64,000 bases of DNA, from the NCBI GenBank assembly GCA_964483785.1, contig CAZACW010000004.1, forward strand, positions 1 through 64,000. The letters are read 5' to 3'. Numbering within the stretch: the first letter of the stretch is position 1; each line of letters opens with the position of its first letter. Source of the stretch: JABDGZ01 sp964483785. Lineage in GTDB: Bacteria; Omnitrophota; Gorgyraeia; Zapsychrales; Fredricksoniimonadaceae. Below, one piece after another: positions 16,942-25,881 of this stretch. Position numbers and translations under genes: made by a program. A model generated the notes under the pieces. It had not been told where the DNA came from. It did no database searches and saw only the letters and a list, made by a program, of their open reading frames with translations.

Positions 16942-17844
16942 CTACACAGCGAAAAATTTGACCAGGGTCTTGAGGCGGCCCTCCACCTCGCGCATGGTCA
17001 GCGACGCGGTCTGGGCCATGCCGAAGCCCTGCACATTGAAAGAGGCCACGGTGGTGGCATACAGCAGGGCCTTGCGCAGGGTCTTCTCATCCAGGCGGTT
17101 GGTCTTGCTTAAATACCCCATGAGCCCGCCGGCAAAGGTGTCCCCGGCGCCGGTGGGGTCCACGACCTTCTGCACCGGATAGGCGGGAAAAGCGAACATC
17201 ACCTGGCTGCTGTAAAACAGGACCCCGTGCTCGCCTTTTTTGATGACGATCATCCGCGGCCCCATGGACCTTAGGGCACGGGCCGCCATGATCAGGTTTT
17301 GTTCCCCGGTCAGGGCCCTGGCTTCCCCGTCGTTGGCCACGAACAAATGCACCATCTTCATCAGGCGCCGCAGGGACTTTTGCTTATGGGTGATCCATAA
17401 ATTCATGCTGTCCAAGCCGATCAGCCGCGGGGAGCGCAGGTGCTTTAACAGCATCACCTGCAGATCGGGATCGAAATTGGCCAGGAAAATATTGGGCAGA
17501 TGCCGTTGATGGGACATCAGTTCAGGGACATAGGTCTCCAGGACCCCCAGTTCCGTGGCCAGGGTCAGGGCCGAATTCAAGTCCCCCTGTTTGTACTCGC
17601 CGCGCCAGCGAAAGGTCTTGCCGTTGCTGATCTTCAACGAGGAAAGGTCGATCCCCTTGCGTTTCAAAAAGCCCAAATGCTTGGAGGGAAAGTCCCTGCC
17701 CACCACGGCCACCAGATGCACGTCGGTAAACAGCCGCGCGGACATGGCAAAATGCGCGGCCGAGCCGCCCAGCATGTCCTTTTTAACGCCCGAGGGCGTC
17801 TTCACATGGTCCAAAGCCACCGTGCCTAAAACCACCAGGCTCAT
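16942..17844 (-). CDS. PfkB-family carbohydrate or nucleoside kinase
   Basis: A 300-residue ribokinase-fold enzyme. The N-terminal substrate-side motif is GGSAAHFAMSARLF (about residues 26-39). The C-terminal PfkB signature DPTGAGDTFAGG contains the anion-hole Gly-Ala-Gly and the catalytic aspartate. The phosphate acceptor is not evident; sugars and adenosine-type nucleosides are both possible. It starts 1 nt after the yjbQ-like stop region in gene order and lies in the tight series TPR-yjbQ-kinase-PQ-loop pair-era. Confidence 0.85.
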   Translation of the reverse strand: MSLVVLGTVALDHVKTPSGVKKDMLGGSAAHFAMSARLFTDVHLVAVVGRDFPSKHLGFLKRKGIDLSSLKISNGKTFRWRGEYKQGDLNSALTLATELGVLETYVPELMSHQRHLPNIFLANFDPDLQVMLLKHLRSPRLIGLDSMNLWITHKQKSLRRLMKMVHLFVANDGEARALTGEQNLIMAARALRSMGPRMIVIKKGEHGVLFYSSQVMFAFPAYPVQKVVDPTGAGDTFAGGLMGYLSKTNRLDEKTLRKALLYATTVASFNVQGFGMAQTASLTMREVEGRLKTLVKFFAV

Positions 17845-17845
17845 A

Positions 17846-18265
17846 TCATGCTCCTATGATTTTGATCAATACGCGTTTGTCCCTGCGTCCGTCGAATTCC
17901 CCGTAAAAAATCTGTTCCCAGGGCCCGAAATCCAGGCGCCCCTGCGTGATGGCGACCGTGACTTCGCGGCCCATCACCTGGCGCTTCAGGTGCGCGTCCG
18001 CGTTGTCCTCGCCGGTGGCATTGTGCCGGTACTGCCCGACGGGCGCGTGCGGCGCCAGTTTCTCCAGCCAGGCATCGTAATCCTCTAAGAGCCCGCTCTC
18101 GTCGTCATTGATATAGACGCTGGCGGAAATGTGCATGGCATTGACCAGGCACAATCCCTCCTTAATGCCGCTTTCATCCACCGCCTTTTGCACCTGGTCC
18201 GTGATATTGATGTACGCCCGGCGGGTCTTGGTATGAAACATCAACTCTCGGCGGAAAGCTTTCAC
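17846..18265 (-). CDS. yjbQ: YjbQ family protein (UPF0047)
   Basis: A 139-residue protein of the YjbQ fold. Family blocks are INITDQVQKAVDESGIKEGLCLV, HISASVYINDDESGLLEDY, RHNATGEDNADAHLKRQVMG and GPWEQIFYGEFDGRRDKRV. The conserved His and Glu in these blocks form the presumed active site. Some members have thiamine-phosphate synthase activity in vitro, but the physiological role is unclear. It starts at GTG 18265, overlapping the TPR gene stop by 4 nt (GTGA). Confidence 0.92.
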   Translation of the reverse strand: MKAFRRELMFHTKTRRAYINITDQVQKAVDESGIKEGLCLVNAMHISASVYINDDESGLLEDYDAWLEKLAPHAPVGQYRHNATGEDNADAHLKRQVMGREVTVAITQGRLDFGPWEQIFYGEFDGRRDKRVLIKIIGA

Positions 18266-18660
18266 TTTTTTTTCTTTTCCAGCTGCCTGAGGTACTGCTG
18301 AAACTGCGTGTCTTTCAAAAGATTGTCCAGGTCCGCATCGCCCTTCAAATACTCAAAATCATCATACCCGTAGTCGATGGCGCGGGTCAGGGCGCCCAGG
18401 GCCGCGCGGGTCTGGTTTAAAAGCGCGTAGGAGCAGGCCAGATTGTAATGCACGATGGCATCCTCGGGCCTGAGTTTGGCCAATTTCAAATCCACTTCCA
18501 GGCCCTTCTGCCACAGCCCGGCCCTGGTGTACAGATCGCCGATGGCGCTTAAGGCCTCGATGAACTGCGGGGCGTTTTTCAGGATATTCTCGTAAAAAAC
18601 GATCTCAAAATCAATGTCTTCCTTCTTGCGGGACAATTTAGGCGCGTGGTCCTTGCGCAT
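18262..18660 (-). CDS. Short TPR-repeat protein
   Basis: A 132-residue soluble protein built mainly of helices. Residues about 30-95 contain two TPR-like repeats, including DLYTRAGLWQKGLEVDLKLA and HYNLACSYALLNQTRAALGAL. The N- and C-termini are basic (KLSRKKEDID and RQLEKKKK). TPR proteins act as protein-binding scaffolds; no catalytic part is present. It overlaps yjbQ by 4 nt and follows the aminotransferase gene by 23 nt. Its partner is unknown. Confidence 0.8.
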   Translation of the reverse strand: MRKDHAPKLSRKKEDIDFEIVFYENILKNAPQFIEALSAIGDLYTRAGLWQKGLEVDLKLAKLRPEDAIVHYNLACSYALLNQTRAALGALTRAIDYGYDDFEYLKGDADLDNLLKDTQFQQYLRQLEKKKK

Positions 18661-18683
18661 AGGGGTCCTTTCGTCAAAGCGGC

Positions 18684-19835
18684 CTATTTCTTCTTTAAAT
18701 AGCTGCCGATGCGCGCGACGGCCTCGACGAGATTGTCGTAGCTCGAGGCATAGGAAATCCGCACGTAATCGGCGCAGCCGGCTCCGAAGGCATTGCCCGG
18801 CACCAGGGCCACTTTTTGCTTGAGCAGTAAATTCTTGGCAAAATCCATGGAGCTCTCGCCCGTGGACTTCACCGAGGGAAACGCGTAAAAAGCGCCCTGC
18901 GGCATATGGCAGGCAAGCCCTAGTTCGTTTAAGGCGCCGACGATGAAGCGCCGGCGGCGGTCATACTCTTTTTTCATGGCCTGCACGTCGGAGGCGGCAT
19001 TTTTCAAGGCCTCGATGGCGGCCATCTGGCCCGTGATCGGCGCGCAAAGCAGGGTGTACTGGTGGATCTTGGTCATGGCGCCCACGATGTCCGCGGGGCC
19101 GCAGGCATAGCCGACCCGGAATCCCGTCATGGCGTAGCTTTTCGAAAGTCCATTGAGATAGATGACGCGGTTGCGCATCTGCGGCACGTTAAAAAACGGC
19201 GTGTGCTCGAAATCATAGCTTAACTCGTCATAAAGCTCGTCGCTGATGACCAAAAGGTCATGCTTTTTGATGACGCGGCCCAATTCCTCCAGTTCTTGCC
19301 GGGTGTAGGAGGTGCCGGTGGGGTTGCAGGGATAGCCCAAGAGAAGGCCGCGCACGCCGCGGCTGATCGAGGCTTCGATCTGCTTGGGCGTCACCTTAAA
19401 GCCCGTCTCGATCTTAGTCTCCAAAAAAACCGGCTCGCCGCCGGCCAAGGCCACCACCGGGCCGTAGGCCACATAATAAGGCTCAGGCACGAGGATCTTC
19501 TCGCCGGGATTGAGGATGGCCCGCATGGCCAAATCCAGGCCTTCGCTGACGCCGGCCGTGATCAGGACCTCTTCTTGCGGGTCATAAACGGCCTGATAGC
19601 GTTTTTTAAGGAAGGCGGTGATTTCCCGCCGCAATTCGATCATGCCCTTGTTGGAGGTGTAGGAGGTGTAGCCCTGCTCGAGGGACTCGATGGCCTTGGC
19701 GCGCACGTGCCAGGGGGTCACGAAGTCCGGCTCCCCCACGCCGAGGGAGATCACGTCCTTCATGCCCAGCACTAAATCAAAAAAGGCCCGGATGCCTGAA
19801 GGGGCCAGTTCATCAACACGTCTGGAAATTCTCAT
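18684..19835 (-). CDS. Class I/II PLP-dependent aminotransferase (aspartate aminotransferase-like)
   Basis: A 383-residue fold-type I aminotransferase. LGVGEPDF lies near the start, CNPTGTSY (PLP-facing Asn) and SDELYDEL (Asp binding the pyridine nitrogen) follow, and NGLSKSYAMTGFRVGY holds the Schiff-base lysine. Acceptor specificity is not readable; aspartate, alanine or N-acetyl-diaminopimelate enzymes have similar motifs. The preceding gene encodes a Lrp/AsnC RAM domain only 3 nt away, a pairing common for this enzyme group in other bacteria. Confidence 0.9.
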   Translation of the reverse strand: MRISRRVDELAPSGIRAFFDLVLGMKDVISLGVGEPDFVTPWHVRAKAIESLEQGYTSYTSNKGMIELRREITAFLKKRYQAVYDPQEEVLITAGVSEGLDLAMRAILNPGEKILVPEPYYVAYGPVVALAGGEPVFLETKIETGFKVTPKQIEASISRGVRGLLLGYPCNPTGTSYTRQELEELGRVIKKHDLLVISDELYDELSYDFEHTPFFNVPQMRNRVIYLNGLSKSYAMTGFRVGYACGPADIVGAMTKIHQYTLLCAPITGQMAAIEALKNAASDVQAMKKEYDRRRRFIVGALNELGLACHMPQGAFYAFPSVKSTGESSMDFAKNLLLKQKVALVPGNAFGAGCADYVRISYASSYDNLVEAVARIGSYLKKK

Positions 19836-19838
19836 AGT

Positions 19839-20174
19839 TCAGTATGAAATGTTCTGCCGGCGTTCATGTTTGGCATGCTTGAACACCTGGCCTTCTTCCT
19901 TATATTTGCGCAAAAGAAAATGGGTGGCGGTCTGGCGCACGTTGGCCATGGACGAGAGCTTCGCGGCCACAAAATCCGCCACGGTCTGGATGCTTTCACC
20001 CTCGACGATGACCAGCAAGTCATAGCCGCCGGAGAGAAGATAACAGCTTTTCACCTCGGGAAAGGCGTAGATCCGCTCGGCGACGCTGTCAAAGCCTAGG
20101 TCTTTCTGCGGCGTGATCGAGACCTCGATCAGGGCGCGCACGGCCGGCGGGGCCTTGGTTTTCACTTTAGACAT
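19839..20174 (-). CDS. Stand-alone Lrp/AsnC ligand-binding (RAM) domain protein
   Basis: A 111-residue protein corresponding to the effector-binding half of Lrp/AsnC regulators: RALIEVSITPQKDLGFDSVA, VKSCYLLSGGYDLLVIVEG and NVRQTATHFLLRKYKEEG. No helix-turn-helix is present, so it cannot bind DNA as Lrp does. It may act as an amino-acid sensor for another regulator or modulate the adjacent aminotransferase. AAGGAG precedes the ATG by 6 nt. The stop lies 3 nt before the aminotransferase start. Confidence 0.88.
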   Translation of the reverse strand: MSKVKTKAPPAVRALIEVSITPQKDLGFDSVAERIYAFPEVKSCYLLSGGYDLLVIVEGESIQTVADFVAAKLSSMANVRQTATHFLLRKYKEEGQVFKHAKHERRQNISY

Positions 20175-20184
20175 ACGGACTCCT

Positions 20185-21072
20185 TTATAGCGCGTCTTTC
20201 ACTTGGACAAAATCCGCGCGGCGCTCCAATTTGGCGATCTGGTCCCTCAGGACGTCAATGTCTTCCTTCAGGCCCTTGATCTGGGAGCGCATCTGATTGT
20301 TGCGGGCATCGATGAGCACCATCCTGTGCACCAAGGTCTTTTTCATCAAGGGCCAGGAAAGGCCCATCAGGGAACTGTCCCTCAAATCTTCCAGGCGCAG
20401 GACATTGGCATAGATCTCCCGCTTAAGCTCTTGTTTGTGCGCGTTTAAATCTTTGAGGGTCGGCGCGCTGTACGTCCCCCCTTTTTTCAGGGCCGCAAGA
20501 ATATTTTCCAAAAGCACCTCCTGCGTGCTTTCATCCTCGAGCTGCTGGCGCAGCTGGCCCAGCTGGGGATCAGGGTCATCGCCCCTTTGCCCAGGCAGGG
20601 CATCAATCTGTTCTTTCTGATTAAGCCGGACAAGTTCCCGTCCGCGGACCGCATACTTTATGGCCTGGACCTTGTGCTCACTCTCTGACCGTCTTCGTCT
20701 TAAATCCCGCAGCTGCAGCGCGTAGTCCTTGAGACGCTGGTTCTTGGCCCTGATGCTTTCGTTAAGCTCGATGATACGCAGGTCCTGGTCTGTCTGGCCG
20801 TGGCGTTCCTGCAAAATGGCTGCGCTCTGCGCATTTTTGTCCCTTTGCTGGTCAATGGCCTGCCTTAATTCATCGGCCTTTTCCACCAATTGCTGGTATT
20901 CGTCTTTAAGGCCGTCATTTTCAACGCCCAGTGACTGGGCCTTGGCCTTGATCACGTCCAGGGTCAATTGCCATTGCTCGGGCATGGACGAAGGTCCGGC
21001 CGACAGCTGGGCCCTGGCCTCGCCCAAGAGGCAAATGAGAGGCAAAAGCAAAACAAAGACATAAAAACGCAT
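20185..21072 (-). CDS. Secreted or periplasmic coiled-coil protein
   Basis: A 295-residue protein with a signal peptide (MRFYVFVLLLPLICLLGEARA) and an otherwise almost wholly charged helical body. Heptad patterns run from about residue 35 to 130 and again from about 240 to 290, so a long coiled coil is predicted. No enzyme motif is seen. It starts 90 nt after the ygfZ stop and is followed 10 nt later by the RAM-domain gene. A structural or scaffolding role in the envelope is likely but unspecific. Confidence 0.7.
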   Translation of the reverse strand: MRFYVFVLLLPLICLLGEARAQLSAGPSSMPEQWQLTLDVIKAKAQSLGVENDGLKDEYQQLVEKADELRQAIDQQRDKNAQSAAILQERHGQTDQDLRIIELNESIRAKNQRLKDYALQLRDLRRRRSESEHKVQAIKYAVRGRELVRLNQKEQIDALPGQRGDDPDPQLGQLRQQLEDESTQEVLLENILAALKKGGTYSAPTLKDLNAHKQELKREIYANVLRLEDLRDSSLMGLSWPLMKKTLVHRMVLIDARNNQMRSQIKGLKEDIDVLRDQIAKLERRADFVQVKDAL

Positions 21073-21156
21073 GGCTTCATTATACCCGGTTATGCCCGAT
21101 GGGGCAAGGACGGGAACATAAAAGTTATGGATAGGGAATGTTTAACAGACCGTCGG

Positions 21157-21189
21157 ATACCATCACAACCCCGGGGGTTGTGATGGTAT
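21157..21189. repeat. Palindromic repeat, copy R3 (single unit)
   Basis: A perfect palindrome with 16-bp arms around one G: ATACCATCACAACCCC, G, reverse complement. It overlaps the 3' end of ygfZ and contains its stop codon. GTTTAACAGACCGTCGG just to the left resembles flanks of copies R4 and R6. Confidence 0.9.
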
Positions 21190-21816
21190 GGGCTTGATGA
21201 AAACAAAGCCCTGAACGCGTCCGGTGGCGGGATCTGCGAGGCGGGAACTCATTTTATCGGCATCTGTGTCAGACAACTGGTCCTCAAAGGCAACGATCAA
21301 TTTGCGGCTGGGCTGGGAGCGGTTATGCACCTTGGCCACCGGCTCCTGGCCCAAAAAACAGCCCTTCGTATAGGACGTATAATCATGCTCGTGCACATTG
21401 AGGATAAACTCATCCGCCTGATAGTCGATGCCCATCAAGGGCATCCTATGCTCCAGGCGAAACCGCGTAAATTCCTCTTCACGGACGCTGTCGGGAAAAT
21501 TTTCCGAAGACCAGATGATTTGCGCCGTGTCCAAATCAATCCAACAGCCCTGCGGGTCCGGCGTGATGGTCACATGCGCCAATTTTGCGTAGCGCTGTAA
21601 ATGTTGAAGAAGTTGTCCGGCCGCGGCATTTGGAACGCTGATCAAGAATTCCTCGTCGCTGATCTTCTTCTGGCGAAAGGTGGCGATGATGCGCCCGTGC
21701 TGGTTTAAAAAAGCATTGAGCGGGGCATCCAGGACATTCGAAGATATCCCATTTAAGAAGGCTTCTACCTTGCCTTTGACGCTTAAAACAGTTTCCGGTA
21801 ATTTATACAGGCGCAT
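21163..21816 (-). CDS. ygfZ: YgfZ/GcvT-type folate-binding protein
   Basis: About 217 residues from ATG 21816 (MRLYKLPETVL). The YgfZ signature KGCFLGQEPVAKVHNR holds the conserved cysteine. Members bind tetrahydrofolate and help maintain 4Fe-4S enzymes such as MiaB, which fits the many radical SAM genes here. The longer open frame to 21942 overlaps cca and is not used. The last eight residues (IPSQPPGL) and the stop codon are encoded by palindromic repeat R3, so the natural end was probably altered by insertion of the repeat. The protein is shorter than E. coli YgfZ (about 326). Confidence 0.85.
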   Translation of the reverse strand: MRLYKLPETVLSVKGKVEAFLNGISSNVLDAPLNAFLNQHGRIIATFRQKKISDEEFLISVPNAAAGQLLQHLQRYAKLAHVTITPDPQGCWIDLDTAQIIWSSENFPDSVREEEFTRFRLEHRMPLMGIDYQADEFILNVHEHDYTSYTKGCFLGQEPVAKVHNRSQPSRKLIVAFEDQLSDTDADKMSSRLADPATGRVQGFVFIKPIPSQPPGL

Positions 21817-21847
21817 GAGTATGACGCGCCGCCCGACGTATCCTAAA

Positions 21848-23278
21848 TTAATTCGGGTCAGGCCGGGCGGCCGCGCATTTTTGGGCCAAGTCAAGGGCCT
21901 CTTGCTTTGTTTTAATTTTCCCCAAGGCTGCTTCTTCCTCAATCTTGGCCAGGATCATGCCAAAAACCGGCGAGGGCTTGAGTTTCAAGACCTTGATCAG
22001 ATCATGTCCGGTCAGAAGCCGCTCCTTGGGCTTGTGTTCCTGCTTGACAAAAAACCGGTCGATGAGCATGCGGCAGGTCTTGGCATGATGAAGGGCCTTG
22101 CCCTTGGTGGTCAATCGTCCCCGGGTCGCGGCCTGGTCCGCCATGGCCAAGATCGCCAGGGACGCGGCCTCTTGTCCGGCATCGCGCATAAACCTGAATA
22201 CGGCCTTTGCGCTGGGGCGCTTGAAATTCGACAGATACCCCGGCCTCAGATGCAGGCGCACCGCGTTCTCTAAAAAGTAGCGTTCCTTGACGGAGAGCTT
22301 CAGCTGCTTGGCAGCCTGGCGCGTGATCTTTTCGCCGGCATACTCGTGGCCGTGAAAGGTCATGCGGCCGGCGGCTTGACGCTTTGTCTCGGGTTTGCCG
22401 ATATCATGCAGAAGGGCCGCCATTTTTAACAGGGCGGCGCGCGTATGATGGCCGCCGATGATTTCCTGCAGATAGGATTGGACCTTCTCGTCGCTGGCCA
22501 TCTTTTCCATGATCTTTTCCAGCTGCCTGAGGACCTCCAGGGAATGCCGCCAAACATCCAAATGATGATAGCCGCCCTGATAGACGCCGTACATCACCGT
22601 GATCTGCGGCAGAACCTGCGGCAAAAGCCCCGCCTTGTCCATGGATTCAAAACTTTCGGCGGCCCTGGGCGATGTGAGGACCTTAAACAATTCCTCCCGT
22701 ATTCTTTCCGCGGCCGCCTGGCTGATTAAATGCGCGTCCTTCTTGATTTGGGCCAAGGTGCGCGCATCCATTCTAAATCCAAGGGCAGCTTGCAGGGCAA
22801 AGGCGCGCAGTAATCTTAACGGATCATCCTTAAAAACCCGGGGAGAAACCATGCGCACCACCCCGGCTTTAAGATCGCGGCGGGCCCCCTTGGCTTCCAG
22901 CACCTTGTCCGGCTGAGGCCCGTGTTCAACGAAGTCCCAAGCCAGGGCATTGACGGTAAAATCGCGGGAATCCAGGTCTTTTTGGATGCTGACAGCCCGC
23001 CAATCGGCAAAATCGAAAGTGAAGATCTGCCCGCCGATGGTCTTGACGACACGCGCGCAGCCGCGCTCCTTGTCCAGAAGCACAAACGAGCCCTTGATCC
23101 GGCGGGCCAGCCGGCGGCCGAGGGCAATGCTGCCTTTTTCCACGGCAAAGTCAAAATCCACGCCGCGCCGGCCGAGAAAATAATCGCGCAGGGCGCCGCC
23201 CACCAGATAAATCCGCGGCTTGCTATGTTGAAGGGCCTCCAAAATAAGGGCCAAGGATGGATAATAGGTCAGCAGCAT
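21848..23278 (-). CDS. cca: CCA-adding tRNA nucleotidyltransferase/poly(A) polymerase family, with HD domain
   Basis: About 476 residues from ATG 23278 (MLLTYYPSLAL). The open frame runs 67 codons further upstream, but that part is antisense-like within the neighbouring gene. The nucleotidyltransferase head has GGALRDYFLG and the metal-binding VDFDFAV (D-x-D). The neck follows, then an HD domain with LLHDIGKPETKR. It repairs or completes the 3' CCA of tRNA; a poly(A) polymerase or A-adding role cannot be excluded. It lies between the bifunctional-nuclease gene (1 nt) and ygfZ. Confidence 0.88.
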   Translation of the reverse strand: MLLTYYPSLALILEALQHSKPRIYLVGGALRDYFLGRRGVDFDFAVEKGSIALGRRLARRIKGSFVLLDKERGCARVVKTIGGQIFTFDFADWRAVSIQKDLDSRDFTVNALAWDFVEHGPQPDKVLEAKGARRDLKAGVVRMVSPRVFKDDPLRLLRAFALQAALGFRMDARTLAQIKKDAHLISQAAAERIREELFKVLTSPRAAESFESMDKAGLLPQVLPQITVMYGVYQGGYHHLDVWRHSLEVLRQLEKIMEKMASDEKVQSYLQEIIGGHHTRAALLKMAALLHDIGKPETKRQAAGRMTFHGHEYAGEKITRQAAKQLKLSVKERYFLENAVRLHLRPGYLSNFKRPSAKAVFRFMRDAGQEAASLAILAMADQAATRGRLTTKGKALHHAKTCRMLIDRFFVKQEHKPKERLLTGHDLIKVLKLKPSPVFGMILAKIEEEAALGKIKTKQEALDLAQKCAAARPDPN

Positions 23279-23279
23279 C

Positions 23280-23684
23280 TTAGGCAGGGGGCATGGAAGA
23301 TTTCTGCAGGATCTCTTCCATGACAAAGATCGGGGCTTTGCAGCGCACCGCCAGGGCCACACTGTCCGACGGACGGGCATCGACGCTCTTGGTCTGGCCT
23401 TCCTTGGTCTTGATGTCCAGCTTCGCGTGAAAGGTGTTGTTGATAAGCTTGTCGATGACCACGCGCTGAAGCTCGGCACCCAGGCCCCTCATCACGCTGA
23501 TCAAAAGATCATGCGTCATCGGCCGCGGCACGTCCACCCCGGAGATCTTGATCTTGATGCTGGAGGCCTCGAGGAAACCGATGACAATGGGGATCTGGCG
23601 CTCCCCGTCCTTTTCCTTGAGCACAATCACCTGGTCCTGGCGCTTTTCATCGATGATGATGCGGGAGAGTTCGACTTGGATCAT
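23280..23684 (-). CDS. Bifunctional nuclease (BFN/DUF151) domain protein
   Basis: A 134-residue single-domain protein. Typical DUF151 blocks are QIPIVIGFLEASSIKI, PRPMTHDLLISVMRGLGAELQRVVIDKL and SVDARPSDSVALAVRCKAPIFV. Plant and Thermotoga relatives are linked to nuclease activity, but the bacterial function is not well established. It overlaps nrdR by 4 nt and is followed 1 nt later by cca. Confidence 0.92.
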   Translation of the reverse strand: MIQVELSRIIIDEKRQDQVIVLKEKDGERQIPIVIGFLEASSIKIKISGVDVPRPMTHDLLISVMRGLGAELQRVVIDKLINNTFHAKLDIKTKEGQTKSVDARPSDSVALAVRCKAPIFVMEEILQKSSMPPA

Positions 23685-24187
23685 AAGCGTTTTTTGGTTT
23701 TGGGCCTTTTCTGTTTTTTTAATTTTTTAAGTTTGTTCTTGGTCAAAATGTTCTGCAAGGCGCTCATGAACTGGTTGACGTCGCGAAACTGCCGGTACAC
23801 CGAGGCAAAGCGCACATAGGCCACCTCATCCAGGACGGAGAGGCGCGTCATGATCATCTCGCCGATGTCCTTGGACGAGATTTCGCGGTCGTATTTGCGG
23901 CGGATGGCATGCTCCACATCATCCACCATGTCCTCGATCTGCTCGACGCTGACCGGCCTTTTCTCGCAGGCCTTGATCAGCCCCCCCAGCACCCGGGTGC
24001 GGTCAAAGGGCTGGCGGCGTCCGTCGCGCTTGATGACCATCAGGGGCACTTCTTCGATGTACTCGTAAGTGGTGAAGCGCTCCTCGCACTTGGCGCACTG
24101 CCGCCGGCGGCGGATGGACGTCCCGTCGCTGTTAAGCCTTGAATCCGTCACGTTGGTCCCTTTGTAACTGCAGGCGGGGCAGCGCAT
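23681..24187 (-). CDS. nrdR: Transcriptional repressor NrdR
   Basis: A 168-residue protein. The N-terminal zinc ribbon uses C3-x2-C6 and C31-x2-C34. An ATP-cone follows from about residue 49 (VIKRDGRRQPFDRTRV). NrdR senses ATP/dATP and represses ribonucleotide reductase genes by binding NrdR boxes. No reductase gene lies in the window. The C-terminus is extended by a lysine-rich tail (NKLKKLKKQKRPKTKKRL). It starts 3 nt after the glyA stop, a common neighbourhood in bacteria. Confidence 0.97.
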   Translation of the reverse strand: MRCPACSYKGTNVTDSRLNSDGTSIRRRRQCAKCEERFTTYEYIEEVPLMVIKRDGRRQPFDRTRVLGGLIKACEKRPVSVEQIEDMVDDVEHAIRRKYDREISSKDIGEMIMTRLSVLDEVAYVRFASVYRQFRDVNQFMSALQNILTKNKLKKLKKQKRPKTKKRL

Positions 24188-24190
24188 AGG

Positions 24191-25432
24191 CTAAAAACCA
24201 GCGTATATGGGAAACGCGCCGGCCAGCGCCTGCACGTCCTTTTGGACCCTGGCCAGGGCGGCCTCATCCCCCCGGCTGACGACGCAGCGGTCGATGCATT
24301 CTGCGATCTGCTGCATCTGGGCCTCCTTCATGCCGCGGGTGGTCACGGCCGGCGTGCCGATGCGGACCCCGCTGGCCACCGTCGGCGGCTGCGGGTCGAA
24401 AGGAATGAGGTTTTTGTTGACCGTGATCTGCACGCGGTCAAGCAAAGACGCCGTCTCCTTACCCGTGACGGACTTCGGCCTTAAATCCACCATGAACAAA
24501 TGATTGTCCGTGCCGCCGGAGACGATGCGAAACCCCCTTTGGCTTAAGGCCTGGGCCATGGCCTGGGCATTGGCGATCACCTGTTTTTGGTATTGCTTAA
24601 ACTCAGGCGCCAAGGCCTCCTTGAAGGCCACGGCCTTGGCCGCGATGATATGCATCAAGGGACCACCCTGGATGCCTGGAAAAATGGCGGCGTCGATTTT
24701 CTTGGCGAATTCTTCCCGGCAGATGATCATGCCGCCGCGCGGCCCCCGCAGGGTCTTGTGGGTCGTGGTGGTCACAAAATGGGCGTGGGGCACGGGATTA
24801 GGATGCAGGCCGGCCGCGACCAGGCCCGCAAAATGGGCCATGTCCACGAATAAATAAGCGCCCACGCCATCTGCGATCTCGCGGAAACGCTTGAAATCCA
24901 GGATGCGCGAATAGGCGGAATACCCGGCCACGATCATCTTAGGTCTATGTTCTCCGGCGAGGCGCTCGACCTCATGCATGTCGATCCTCTCGGTCTTGGC
25001 ATCCACCTTGTAGGAAACGAATTGGTAGAGACGCCCGGAAATATTGATTTTAAGGCCATGGGTCAGGTGCCCGCCGCAGGCCAGGTCCAGGCCCAACACC
25101 GTGTCCCCGGGTTTTAACGCCGCAAAATACACGGCGGTATTGGCCTGGGACCCTGAATGCGGCTGCACGTTGATGTGGTCTCCGCCGAAGAGCTGTTTGG
25201 CCCTTTGGATGGCCAGGTTTTCCGCCTCATCGACATATTCACAGCCGTTGTACCAGCGGGCCGCCGGATAACCTTCGGCGTATTTGTTGGTCAGCACACT
25301 GCCGGCCGCTTCCAGCACGGCGGGCGAAACGATGTTTTCCGAGGCGATCAATTCCAGATTGTTCTTCTGGCGCGTCAGTTCATGTTCAACGGCCTTGGCG
25401 ATTTCAGGGTCCGTCCCTGTCAGATGCTTCAT
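24191..25432 (-). CDS. glyA: Serine hydroxymethyltransferase
   Basis: A 413-residue PLP enzyme that converts serine and THF to glycine and 5,10-methylene-THF. ELIASENIVSPAVLEA is near the N-terminus, NVQPHSGSQANTAVY follows, and TTTTHKTLRGPRGG contains the PLP lysine. Length is as expected. The start overlaps the rpiB stop by 4 nt. Placement with purine genes supplies one-carbon units for the purN/purH steps. Confidence 0.97.
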   Translation of the reverse strand: MKHLTGTDPEIAKAVEHELTRQKNNLELIASENIVSPAVLEAAGSVLTNKYAEGYPAARWYNGCEYVDEAENLAIQRAKQLFGGDHINVQPHSGSQANTAVYFAALKPGDTVLGLDLACGGHLTHGLKINISGRLYQFVSYKVDAKTERIDMHEVERLAGEHRPKMIVAGYSAYSRILDFKRFREIADGVGAYLFVDMAHFAGLVAAGLHPNPVPHAHFVTTTTHKTLRGPRGGMIICREEFAKKIDAAIFPGIQGGPLMHIIAAKAVAFKEALAPEFKQYQKQVIANAQAMAQALSQRGFRIVSGGTDNHLFMVDLRPKSVTGKETASLLDRVQITVNKNLIPFDPQPPTVASGVRIGTPAVTTRGMKEAQMQQIAECIDRCVVSRGDEAALARVQKDVQALAGAFPIYAGF

Positions 25433-25881
25433 GATAAAAACTTCCTTTCCATGTCCTGGATCAAGGCCTTGCGGCGCGTGTGGCGCCCGCCTTCAAAGGC
25501 GGTGTTGAGCCAAACCTTGATGATCTTCATCGACTCCGCCTGGGTCGTGTATTTGGTGCCGATGACCAGCACATTGCTGTCATTGTGCTGGCGGGCGAGC
25601 GCGGCCATTTCCTCGTCGCGGACCAGGGCGGCATAGATGCCCGGGACCTTATTGGCCGCGATGGTCTGACCGATGCCGGTCATGCACAAAAGGATCCCGC
25701 GGCTGTCAGGATGGGCCTTGACTTCACGGCCGACCTTCAGGGCGATCTCGGGATAATCGCAGGCCTCGGTTTCCGAATGGGAACCCAGGTCCATGGCCTC
25801 ATGGCCCATGGCCTTAAGCGCCTCCACAATGGCCTTTTTGTAAGTGACGCCGCGATGGTCTGAGCCCACAAAAACCTTCAT
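25429..25881 (-). CDS. rpiB: Ribose 5-phosphate isomerase B
   Basis: About 150 residues, interconverting ribose 5-phosphate and ribulose 5-phosphate. GSDHRGVTYKK lies at the N-terminus, GILLCMTGIGQTIAANK holds the catalytic cysteine, and ARQHNDSNVLVIGTKY is the RpiB block. ATG 25881 is preferred and overlaps the upstream TGA by one base; GTG 25884 is in frame too. It supplies ribose phosphate for PRPP, consistent with the surrounding purine genes. Confidence 0.96.
   Translation of the reverse strand: MKVFVGSDHRGVTYKKAIVEALKAMGHEAMDLGSHSETEACDYPEIALKVGREVKAHPDSRGILLCMTGIGQTIAANKVPGIYAALVRDEEMAALARQHNDSNVLVIGTKYTTQAESMKIIKVWLNTAFEGGRHTRRKALIQDMERKFLS

Noticed and set aside
23279..23479. N-terminal extension of the CCA-adding enzyme (67 codons upstream of 23278)
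   Set aside because: It lies in another frame inside the BFN-domain gene and has Arg/Ser/Trp-rich shadow composition; family proteins start near the chosen ATG.
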